Shown in pieces: positions 1 to 4,608 of a DNA stretch of 5,207 nt. Below the pieces are notes generated by a model. The model ran no database searches. It was not told where the DNA came from and saw only the letters and a list, made by a program, of their open reading frames with translations. A program made the translations under genes and the position numbers. Position 1 is the first letter of the stretch. Each line of letters begins with the position of its first letter. Source of the DNA: CAZGSG01 sp964528095 (GTDB lineage Bacteria > Bacteroidota > Bacteroidia > Chitinophagales > Chitinophagaceae); the NCBI GenBank assembly GCA_964528095.1, contig CAZGSG010000399.1, positions 1 to 5,207 of the forward strand. Direction: 5' to 3'.

Positions 1-2
1 AT

Positions 3-500
3 GGTAGCCGCACGGTAGTAGGCGGCGCGGGTTTTTTCTTAAATAATGAAATGGATGACTTTAGTATTAAACCGGGTGTACCAAATATGTACGGCGCTGT
101 GGGTGGTGAAGCTAATGCGATAAAACCGGGTAAAAGAATGCTGAGTTCTATGACACCAACGATCGTTTTAAAAGACAATCGCCCTTTTCTTGTAGTGGGA
201 ACACCCGGTGGTACCACAATACCTACTTCTGTTTTTCAAACACTGGTCGATATCATCGAATTTAATATGAGTACAGAAGATGCGGTATATAAGCCGAAAT
301 TTCATCACCAGTGGTTGCCCGACGATGTAATGATCGAACGAAGCTTTCCCGCAGCAACAGCTGATGCACTGAGAAAAATGGGTTATACGCTTAATCAACG
401 TGGCGGTATTGGCCGAACGGAAGTGATCAGGGTACTTGCGGATGGAAAGTTTGAAGCGGTGGCGGATAACAGAGGGGAGGATTCGGCGGAGGGGTATTGA
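3..500 (+). CDS. ggt: Gamma-glutamyltransferase, C-terminal part (5' end outside the window)
   Basis: Gamma-glutamyltransferase cleaves the gamma-glutamyl bond of glutathione and related compounds and transfers the glutamyl group to water or an acceptor; family members are usually periplasmic or secreted. The frame is open from base 3 and gives 165 residues before TGA at 498-500. The ATG at 51 is internal: the preceding codons already read as family sequence (FFLNNEMDDF at visible residues 11-20). Family landmarks present are the substrate-binding NNEMDDF segment, the SSM oxyanion/substrate serines (visible 48-49), the GTPGG glycine loop (66-70) and FHHQWLPD (100-107). The end DSAEGY is the usual family C-terminus. 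The N-terminal signal, large subunit and catalytic threonine lie upstream of the window. The residue before MDD is Glu, as in animal enzymes, where E. coli has Gln. No terminator hairpin follows the stop. Identity is near certain; substrate preference is unknown. Confidence 0.95.
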   Translation, partial: GSRTVVGGAGFFLNNEMDDFSIKPGVPNMYGAVGGEANAIKPGKRMLSSMTPTIVLKDNRPFLVVGTPGGTTIPTSVFQTLVDIIEFNMSTEDAVYKPKFHHQWLPDDVMIERSFPAATADALRKMGYTLNQRGGIGRTEVIRVLADGKFEAVADNRGEDSAEGY

Positions 501-525
501 GTTTGTTGGATGTTTTTTTGTTTGT

Positions 526-549
526 GGGGGGGTGGTTTGGGGTTTGGGG
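526..549 (+). other. Potential G-quadruplex in a G/T-rich spacer
   Basis: The + strand from 501 to 552 is almost entirely G and T. Within it are a run of seven G (526-532), GG (534-535), GGGG (539-542) and GGGG (546-549). Splitting the seven-G run as GGG-G-GGG gives four runs of at least three G with loops of 1, 6 and 3 bases, which fits the standard G3+N1-7 quadruplex pattern. It starts 25 bases after the gamma-glutamyltransferase stop, where the mRNA 3' end would be. Folding is inferred, not shown. Confidence 0.4.
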
Positions 550-552
550 TTT

Positions 553-615
553 GATGCTGGATGTTGGATGTTGGATATTAGATGTTGGATGCTGGATATT
601 GGATGCAGGATATTA
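553..615 (+). repeat. Heptamer tandem array 1 (GATGTTG type, 9 units)
   Basis: Nine uninterrupted 7-bp units begin with GAT. In order they are GATGCTG, GATGTTG, GATGTTG, GATATTA, GATGTTG, GATGCTG, GATATTG, GATGCAG and GATATTA. The first three positions never vary and the sixth is T in all but one unit. The phase is lost after 615 (GATCTCG, then TGATTTG). A short open frame runs across it (436-630), but its protein is only a translated repeat (cysteine, tryptophan, methionine and leucine cycling), so this is non-coding repeat DNA. Confidence 0.9.
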
Positions 616-660
616 GATCTCGTGATTTGAAAACAAGCTGATTTTGCAGTGATGGGTCTT

Positions 661-709
661 ATGAACCATGAACTATAAACTACGAACTATAAACTATGAA
701 CTATAAATT
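661..709 (+). repeat. Heptamer tandem array 2 (ATGAACT type, 7 units)
   Basis: Seven contiguous 7-bp units: ATGAACC, ATGAACT, ATAAACT, ACGAACT, ATAAACT, ATGAACT, ATAAATT. Units 3, 5 and 7 share ATAAA while units 2, 4 and 6 have GAACT with G at position 3, so a 14-bp dimer is superimposed on the 7-bp period. The array ends 8 bases before the start codon of the DUF1572 gene and therefore occupies that gene's promoter or leader region. Confidence 0.9.
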
Positions 710-717
710 GATACATT

Positions 718-1266
718 ATGGAAAGTATTGGCAGTGCTTTTTTATCGACGGGGATCAGTAGAATAAAATATTATAAGGATCTTGCGGATAAGACATTTAT
801 GCAGTTGAAAGGGGAGGATTTTCATTACCAGGCGGGGAAAGGGTCGAATAGTATTGCGGTGATCATTCAGCATATGAGTGGAAATATGTTGAGCAGGTGG
901 ACGAATTTTTTAACAGAGGATGGTGAGAAAGTATGGAGGAACAGGGATGCGGAGTTTGGAATATTCGATCATTCAAGGGAGCACCTGCTGCATTTATGGG
1001 AAGAAGGCTGGGCCTGCTACCTGGGTGCGCTGGAGTCGTTAAAGGAAGAGGATCTTTTGAAAACGGTGTACATCCGCAGGGAAGGCTTATTGGTTGTAGA
1101 TGCGATTAACCGGCAACTGGCACATTACTCTTACCATGTCGGGCAGATCGTATATACCGGGCGTATGATAAGGGAAAATGAGTGGCTGCCTCTTTCTATT
1201 GCACCCGGTAAATCGGATGAGTATAATAAGAGTGAGCAGATAAAAGATCCTGCTAAAAAATTTTAG
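718..1266 (+). CDS. DUF1572 family protein (DinB-like four-helix fold)
   Basis: A 182-residue soluble protein of the DUF1572 family, part of the DinB/YfiT-like putative metalloenzyme group. The supporting segments are NSIAVIIQHMSGNMLSRW (about 44-61), DGEKVWRNRD (68-77) and HYSYHVGQIVYTGRM (136-150). His52, His136 and His140 sit where DinB-like proteins bind a divalent metal, so the site looks intact. No signal peptide or membrane segment is visible, so it is probably cytoplasmic. DinB-like proteins include thiol-dependent transferases (bacillithiol, mycothiol), but the reaction of DUF1572 is not established and I assign none. The ATG at 718 has no Shine-Dalgarno sequence, and a heptamer array ends 8 bases upstream. 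It stands alone, with repeat DNA on both sides. Its first half is rich in G-ending codons, as is the nearby end of ggt. Confidence 0.9.
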   Translation: MESIGSAFLSTGISRIKYYKDLADKTFMQLKGEDFHYQAGKGSNSIAVIIQHMSGNMLSRWTNFLTEDGEKVWRNRDAEFGIFDHSREHLLHLWEEGWACYLGALESLKEEDLLKTVYIRREGLLVVDAINRQLAHYSYHVGQIVYTGRMIRENEWLPLSIAPGKSDEYNKSEQIKDPAKKF

Positions 1267-1276
1267 GCTGTTTAAT

Positions 1277-1296
1277 GTAGCAGGTACTACTTTTTT
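1277..1296 (+). terminator. Weak intrinsic terminator candidate after the DUF1572 gene
   Basis: Ten bases after the stop, GTAG (1277-1280) can pair with CTAC (1287-1290) around a 6-base loop and is followed by six T (1291-1296). The position and T-run suit a terminator, but a 4-bp stem is marginal. Confidence 0.25.
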
Positions 1297-1371
1297 GTAG
1301 ATCAGAAATGAGGACGGGATTTTACGCAGCGTACTTTGGAATAGCCATTCTGTTCCGATTAATATAACTTA

Positions 1372-1474
1372 AGTTCTATCATAGTAGAGATTGAAGAATT
1401 GTCCTTCTTATTCCTGCATCACTAATACAGCAACGGGTTTCACACAGAGCTAACAGAGATAATGAGCTAAGGAA
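1372..1474 (+). repeat. Long direct repeat, copy A (103 bp)
   Basis: This segment aligns with 1733-1834 over its full length, with about 15 differences and one 1-base gap by eye, so roughly 85% identity. It starts AGTTCTAT, contains ATTGAAGAATT, then CCTGCATCA, and ends in the core TTTCACACAGAGCTAACAGA followed by GATAATGAGCTAAGGAA. It lies in the gene-free stretch after the DUF1572 gene. Reading frames across it are short and broken, so it is treated as non-coding. Confidence 0.85.
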
Positions 1475-1526
1475 TAGCCAGGCTATTATACATTTATTAT
1501 CGGTTGAAACAAAGAGTTAACAGAGG

Positions 1527-1546
1527 GTTTTCACTGACGTGAAAAC
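1527..1546. repeat. Small inverted repeat GTTTTCAC/GTGAAAAC
   Basis: The 8-bp arms 1527-1534 and 1539-1546 are perfectly complementary around TGAC. A sister hairpin with the same TTTTCAC/GTGAAAA arms follows at 1569-1585. This suggests a duplicated palindromic element, either an operator-like site or part of the composite repeat. Confidence 0.6.
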
Positions 1547-1568
1547 AACACCCTGATCAACGACTGCC

Positions 1569-1585
1569 TTTTCACGCAGTGAAAA
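1569..1585. repeat. Small inverted repeat TTTTCAC/GTGAAAA, second copy
   Basis: The 7-bp arms 1569-1575 and 1579-1585 are perfectly complementary around GCA. The arms are the same as in the inverted repeat at 1527-1546 but the loop differs. Conserved stem with changed loop favours selection on, or copying of, the palindrome. With only two copies this is suggestive. Confidence 0.6.
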
Positions 1586-1640
1586 ATCTCCTTAGCTCGT
1601 TTCGTCTCCTAATAAAGCATATGCAAATAGCTAAAGTCTG

Positions 1641-1674
1641 CCTTAGCTCGTTTACTCCTTAGCTCTGTGTGAAA
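1641..1674 (-). repeat. Inverted copy of the direct-repeat core
   Basis: Read on the minus strand, this segment begins TTTCACACAGAGCTAAGGAG and ends ACGAGCTAAGG. It closely matches the core of the two long repeats at 1438-1472 and 1799-1832, in the opposite orientation. A shorter inverted piece (minus strand CGAGCTAAGGA) lies at 1589-1599. The region is thus two direct copies with inverted core copies between them, able to form large alternative hairpins with either flank. Confidence 0.75.
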
Positions 1675-1732
1675 GCCCTTACATCTGTTTTAAGCTTACG
1701 GGAGAATTATACAATTCCATTTGGTGAGGTTC

Positions 1733-1834
1733 AGTTCTATAGTAGTATAGATTGAAGAATTATGCTTCTTACCCCTGCATCATTAACACAGCTACAGATT
1801 TCACACAGGGCTAAGGAGATAATGAGCTAAGGAA
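1733..1834 (+). repeat. Long direct repeat, copy B (102 bp)
   Basis: Second copy of the repeat at 1372-1474, in the same orientation, with start points 361 bases apart. The last 17 bases (GATAATGAGCTAAGGAA) are identical between copies, while the middle carries scattered substitutions. The differences show that the duplication is not recent or that the copies arrived independently. Confidence 0.85.
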
Positions 1835-1911
1835 GATCTATTCTAATTATAATTATTTTGTATACCAGAAGTTATCGCAGATACAGAAACGAATCCCTGT
1901 CTGAAGAATCA

Positions 1912-1994
1912 ACTTGGAACAAGGAACCCCGAATGTTGAGGAACCCCGAACGTTGAGCAAGCCCCAAACTTGGAACTCGGAACTTTGAACTCTA
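1912..1994 (+). repeat. Degenerate heptamer array 3 (ACTTGGA type) with a 17-bp duplication
   Basis: Clear 7-bp units occur at both ends: ACTTGGA, ACAAGGA, ACCCCGA, ATGTTGA (1912-1939) and ACTTGGA, ACTCGGA, ACTTTGA, ACTCTAT (1968-1995, the last unit running one base past the array). Between them a near-perfect 17-bp step is repeated: GGAACCCCGAATGTTGAG at 1923-1940 and GGAACCCCGAACGTTGAG at 1940-1957, differing at one base. The array runs into the -7 promoter element of the downstream gene. Confidence 0.75.
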
Positions 1995-2000
1995 TCTTTG
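1993..2000 (+). promoter_or_regulatory. Bacteroidota-type -7 promoter element TATCTTTG
   Basis: TATCTTTG is an exact match to the Bacteroidota sigma factor -7 consensus TAnnTTTG. TTGG at 1970-1973 lies 19 bases upstream, a suitable spacing for a -33 element, though it falls inside the heptamer array. Only four bases (CAAT) separate the element from the ATG at 2005, so transcription would begin at or very near the start codon and give a leaderless or nearly leaderless mRNA. The position is observed; activity is inferred. Confidence 0.65.
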
Positions 2001-2004
2001 CAAT

Positions 2005-2478
2005 ATGGCAGAAGATTTAACGATAACCGGGGGTAGCAAACAGGAGCAATACCTGTCATTGATACCGCAGCTAAAAGGATTACTGGATGGAGAGCCTGAT
2101 CTCATCGCCAATCTTGCAAATATTGCAGCCGCATTAAAAGAACAGTTTGGTTGGTTATGGATTGGATTTTACCTGGTGAAAAAAGAAGAGCTTGTGCTGG
2201 CTCCTTTCCAGGGACCTGTAGCCTGTACCCGTATTAAAAAAGGAAGAGGTGTATGCGGTACTAGCTGGGCCGAGGCGCTCACATTAATAGTGCCCAATGT
2301 AAATGATTTTCCCGGGCATATCGCGTGCAGCAGTTTATCAAGGTCAGAGATAGTAGTACCGATCATCCGCAACAATGAAGTGATCGGCGTGCTGGATGCA
2401 GACAGCGAACATGTGAATCAATTTGACACCACAGATCAGCAATACCTCGAAGAGATCGTCAGTTTGATCCAGTTTTAA
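2005..2478 (+). CDS. msrC: Free methionine-(R)-sulfoxide reductase (GAF domain)
   Basis: This enzyme reduces free L-methionine-(R)-S-oxide to methionine, using thioredoxin-type reductants, and acts in the cytoplasm in oxidative damage repair. The 157-residue protein is a single GAF domain of normal family length. Three conserved cysteines, Cys74, Cys84 and Cys108, have the spacing of the yeast enzyme (10 and 24 residues) and lie in family contexts: GPVACTRI, GRGVCGTSW and HIACSS. Also typical are WIGFYL (52-57), LAPFQGP (65-71), SEIVVPI (114-120) and GVLDADSE (128-135), which supply acidic substrate-binding residues. All catalytic positions look intact. The ATG at 2005 is supported by the -7 promoter element just upstream; there is no Shine-Dalgarno sequence. 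It is the first gene of a probable three-gene operon, with four bases before the next start. Confidence 0.95.
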   Translation: MAEDLTITGGSKQEQYLSLIPQLKGLLDGEPDLIANLANIAAALKEQFGWLWIGFYLVKKEELVLAPFQGPVACTRIKKGRGVCGTSWAEALTLIVPNVNDFPGHIACSSLSRSEIVVPIIRNNEVIGVLDADSEHVNQFDTTDQQYLEEIVSLIQF

Positions 2479-2482
2479 CCCC

Positions 2483-2761
2483 ATGGCATTAGCGACTATT
2501 CTGATTATTGTGAAAGGTAAGGTACAGGGTGTATTTTACCGGCAATCTACCAGGGAACTGGCAGAAAAGCTCAGCATCAACGGATCCGTAAAAAACAAAA
2601 AAGATGGAAGCGTAGAGATCATTGCTACCGGTGATGAAGAACAACTCGAACAATTGATCAACTGGTGTAAACAGGGTCCGTCAAGAGCGGTTGTTTCAAC
2701 AGTTGAAACCAGCCCGTTACCACTGAAACATTTTACAAAGTTTATTATAGACAGGGTTTAA
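2483..2761 (+). CDS. acyP: Acylphosphatase
   Basis: Acylphosphatase hydrolyses the mixed anhydride of acyl phosphates such as carbamoyl phosphate, acetyl phosphate or 1,3-bisphosphoglycerate. It is a small cytoplasmic enzyme of about 90 residues; this one has 92. The signature KVQGVFYR (13-20) supplies the phosphate-binding loop with catalytic Arg20, and GSVKNKKDGSVEI (34-46) supplies Asn38. The 18-residue spacing between Arg and Asn equals that of the animal enzymes (Arg23/Asn41). Both catalytic residues are present. It begins four bases after the msrC stop and ends 12 bases before the next start, so co-transcription is likely. No Shine-Dalgarno sequence is visible. The physiological substrate cannot be told from the sequence; the neighbours give no clear hint. 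Confidence 0.94.
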   Translation: MALATILIIVKGKVQGVFYRQSTRELAEKLSINGSVKNKKDGSVEIIATGDEEQLEQLINWCKQGPSRAVVSTVETSPLPLKHFTKFIIDRV

Positions 2762-2773
2762 ATTACATTCCAT

Positions 2774-3511
2774 ATGAATAAGAATAGCATTCTCATCGTC
2801 TCCTTATTGATAGGTTCCGCTCAATTGTTTGCACAAGGTGATCCTAAAATGACTGAAGTCTGGCGACCTGAGCCCGGTGTAGTAACACCTGGAAAAAATA
2901 ACAATGATGCTCCTTCCGATGCAATCGTGCTGTTCAATGGTAAGAACTTTGCCGAATGGGAACCCGCTTCGGGCAAAGGCGATGTGAAATGGAAGCTGGA
3001 AGATAATGCAATGACTGTAGGAGCAGGAACAGGCGCTATCCAAACAAAAAAAGAATTTGGCGATTGCCAGTTACATGTTGAGTGGCGCTCACCCGTTGTT
3101 GTAAAAGGCGAAGGGCAGGGTCGTGGAAACAGCGGTATTTTTTTAATGAGTCGTTATGAACTGCAGGTACTGGATAGTTATAAGAACCGCACGTATAGTA
3201 ATGGCCAGGCAGGCAGTATCTACAAACAACATATTCCCCTGGTGAATGCGGTACGTATGCCCGGAGAATGGCAGACCTATGATGTAGTCTTCACCGCACC
3301 GCGCTTCAAAGCAGACAGTACGGTACAATCGCCTGCCCGCGTTACCGTATTCTTAAATGGTGTGCTGGTATTAAATAATGTTGCCCTGCTGGGCAGTACC
3401 CAATATATCGGGATCGCATCTTATACAATGCATAAGGATAAAGCGCCATTGCAATTGCAGGACCACGGCGACCTGGTGAGTTTCCGGAATATCTGGGTCA
3501 GGGAACTATAA
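2774..3511 (+). CDS. Secreted DUF1080 protein (3-keto-disaccharide hydrolase family)
   Basis: A 245-residue protein with an N-terminal export signal: Lys near the start, the hydrophobic stretch ILIVSLLIG (6-14), and a likely signal peptidase I site after LFA (20/21). No lipobox cysteine is present, so it should be soluble in the periplasm or outside. The rest is a DUF1080 (PF06439) jelly-roll domain, shown by IVLFNGKNFAEW (51-62), GRGNSGIFLMSRYELQVLDS (116-135), the PLVNA-type segment (155-159), GEWQTYDVVF (164-173), ARVTVFLNGVLV (188-199) and the typical end QDHGDLVSFRNIWVREL. Some members cleave 3-keto-glycosides; others are uncharacterised or carbohydrate-binding, so the reaction is a family-level inference. 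It follows acyP by 12 bases and is probably co-transcribed. No sugar oxidoreductase or SusCD genes are nearby. Confidence 0.92.
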   Translation: MNKNSILIVSLLIGSAQLFAQGDPKMTEVWRPEPGVVTPGKNNNDAPSDAIVLFNGKNFAEWEPASGKGDVKWKLEDNAMTVGAGTGAIQTKKEFGDCQLHVEWRSPVVVKGEGQGRGNSGIFLMSRYELQVLDSYKNRTYSNGQAGSIYKQHIPLVNAVRMPGEWQTYDVVFTAPRFKADSTVQSPARVTVFLNGVLVLNNVALLGSTQYIGIASYTMHKDKAPLQLQDHGDLVSFRNIWVREL

Positions 3512-3530
3512 GCTACTTATTAAACCGGGA

Positions 3531-4475
3531 TCAGCTTTTCAGGTTTTCAAACATGTCTTTCACCATCTTAGGGAGCGCGTATTCTTCCTTCCAACCCCAA
3601 TCCTTACGTGCTACCGTATCGTCAATGCTTTGTGGCCAGCTATCGGCGATGGCTTGCCGGTAATCCGGCTTATACGTCATGGTAAATTGTGGCAGGTGTT
3701 TTTTGATCTCCGCAGCTATTTCTTTTGGAGAAAAACTCATGCCGGATAAATTATACGAAGTGCGGACCTTGATTTTTTCAATAGGTGCTTCCATTAATTC
3801 GATCGTAGCACGGATCGCATCCGGCATATACATCATCGGCAGATATGTATCTTCCTGCAGGAAACACTCATACTGGTTTTCTTCCAGCGCCTCGTGAAAG
3901 ATCTCTACCGCATAATCCGTGGTACCTCCACCGGGTGCTGATTTATACGAGATGAGCCCGGGATAACGAAGACTGCGCACATCCACCCCATACCGATGAT
4001 TATAATAATTGCACCAGAACTCACCTGCATATTTACTGATCCCATATACCGTAGTTGGCTCTATGATCGTTTGCTGCGGGCAATTCTGTTTTGGACTGGT
4101 AGGCCCGAATACGGCAATGGAGGAAGGCCAGTATACTTTGGTCAGTTTTTCTTCGCGTGCAATGTCCAGTACATTCAGCAGGCTATGCATATTAAGGCTC
4201 CAGGCCAGGTTGGGATTTTTTTCACCCGTGGCGGAAAGGATCGCCGCCAGTAAATAAATCTGTGTAATATTCTGCCGTATCACCTGCACATGCAGCATTT
4301 CCTTATTGGTCACATCCATACTTACATAAGGGCCTGTACCCTTTAGCAGATCGTTCTCTTCGCGCAGGTCAGAAGCTATTACGTTTGCATTGCCATATAT
4401 TTTTCTTAACGCCAGCGTAAGTTCTACTCCTATTTGTCCACTGGCCCCGATGACCAGTATCTTTTCTTTAACCAT
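3531..4475 (-). CDS. tdh: L-threonine 3-dehydrogenase, short-chain (SDR) type
   Basis: This enzyme oxidises L-threonine with NAD+ to 2-amino-3-oxobutyrate, which glycine C-acetyltransferase (Kbl) splits to glycine and acetyl-CoA; it is cytoplasmic. The 314-residue protein is an extended SDR. It shows the Rossmann motif GASGQIG (10-16), Asp36 after the second strand (IASD, favouring NAD), PSS (117-119), and the catalytic pair Tyr144/Lys148 in YGISK. The segment RYPGLISYKSAPGGGTTDYA (170-189) is characteristic of SDR threonine dehydrogenases rather than sugar epimerases. Length is normal and no key residue is missing. It is unrelated to the zinc-dependent MDR-type Tdh of E. coli although the symbol is shared. 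It converges on the DUF1080 gene with 19 bases between stops and no clear terminator. Its usual partner kbl is not in the window. The ATG is preceded by a possible weak promoter and a large palindrome. Confidence 0.95.
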   Translation of the reverse strand: MVKEKILVIGASGQIGVELTLALRKIYGNANVIASDLREENDLLKGTGPYVSMDVTNKEMLHVQVIRQNITQIYLLAAILSATGEKNPNLAWSLNMHSLLNVLDIAREEKLTKVYWPSSIAVFGPTSPKQNCPQQTIIEPTTVYGISKYAGEFWCNYYNHRYGVDVRSLRYPGLISYKSAPGGGTTDYAVEIFHEALEENQYECFLQEDTYLPMMYMPDAIRATIELMEAPIEKIKVRTSYNLSGMSFSPKEIAAEIKKHLPQFTMTYKPDYRQAIADSWPQSIDDTVARKDWGWKEEYALPKMVKDMFENLKS

Positions 4476-4492
4476 ATGAATTTATTTCGCGA

Positions 4493-4500
4493 TAAATGTA
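4493..4500 (-). promoter_or_regulatory. Weak -7-like element upstream of tdh
   Basis: On the minus strand this reads TACATTTA, one base off the Bacteroidota -7 consensus TAnnTTTG, and lies 17 bases before the tdh start codon. No TTTG-like -33 element is visible at the right spacing. It overlaps a small inverted repeat (TTTAT at 4481-4485 and ATAAA at 4492-4496). It is listed because the strong palindrome upstream would otherwise separate tdh from any promoter further away. Confidence 0.3.
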
Positions 4501-4535
4501 CTGCCAAAAAACGAATGATTTGCAGTCTATTTAGA

Positions 4536-4593
4536 TCTCTAATAAAACCCGATGGCGCAGGATATATCCTGCGCCATCGGGTTTTATTAGAGA
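4536..4593. terminator. Perfect 58-bp palindrome, probable bidirectional terminator
   Basis: Every base from 4536 to 4564 pairs with 4565-4593, giving two 29-bp arms with no spacer and no mismatch. Each strand has a GC-rich stem (CCCGATGGCGCAGG and its complement) preceded by A-rich and followed by T-rich sequence (GGGTTTTATT), the layout of a bidirectional intrinsic terminator. It lies downstream of the T9SS cargo gene and upstream of tdh, both on the minus strand, so it would end the former's transcript. The stem is far longer than a terminator needs, and a second palindrome overlaps its right end, so it may also be a repetitive palindromic element. Confidence 0.75.
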
Positions 4594-4608
4594 CGCAATG
4601 CATTGCGT
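4593..4608. repeat. 16-bp palindrome ACGCAATGCATTGCGT
   Basis: This is a perfect 16-bp palindrome. Its flanks TAGA (4588-4591) and TCTA (4610-4613) also pair, with one mismatched pair between (4592/4609), making a 26-bp imperfect palindrome. It overlaps the right arm of the 58-bp palindrome, so the two hairpins compete. Its form resembles the short palindromes found repeatedly between genes in many bacterial genomes; its copy number here cannot be seen from one window. Confidence 0.8.

Larger units (their letters stand above)
1267..2004. other. 738-bp gene-free region made largely of repeats
   Basis: No credible gene is visible here on either strand. The stretch contains a weak terminator candidate, the two 103-bp direct repeats, inverted core copies, two small palindromes, a 7+1+7 palindrome (AATAGCC-A-GGCTATT, 1473-1487), an A/T-rich patch (1841-1860) and the third heptamer array leading into the next gene's promoter. 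The open frames present are short, lack family resemblance, and cross repeats. The part from 1835 to 1911 shows nothing I can name. Confidence 0.8.

Noticed and set aside
436..630. A 64-codon open frame on the + strand overlapping the end of ggt and the first heptamer array.
   Set aside because: Its protein is the out-of-frame end of ggt followed by translation of G/T-rich DNA and heptamers, with no family resemblance.
639..646. TGATTTTG as a -7 promoter element for the DUF1572 gene.
   Set aside because: It misses the consensus A at position 2, has no -33 partner at proper spacing and lies 71 bases upstream across array 2; too weak to list.
1308..1367. A 19-codon ATG-to-TAA frame with a hydrophobic middle (MRTGFYAAYFGIAILFRLI).
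   Set aside because: It is too short, with no promoter, ribosome-binding or conservation evidence; chance frames of this size are common.
1372..1834. CRISPR array interpretation of the repeat region.
   Set aside because: There are only two full copies, they are 103 bp long and imperfect, spacing is irregular, inverted copies are present and no cas gene is near.
1372..1834. Insertion sequence with terminal repeats.
   Set aside because: The flanking repeats are direct and long, there is no transposase frame between them and no target-site duplication could be identified.
1853..2059. A 68-codon open frame on the minus strand over array 3 and the start of msrC.
   Set aside because: It overlaps the msrC start and promoter antisense, its sequence is derived from the repeat array, and no domain is recognisable.
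3512..3530. Terminator between the convergent DUF1080 and tdh genes.
   Set aside because: The 19-base gap holds no stem of useful length and no T-run.
3996..4257. Overlapping + strand open frames of 82 and 85 codons.
   Set aside because: Both lie wholly inside tdh on the opposite strand, whose protein matches its family along its full length.
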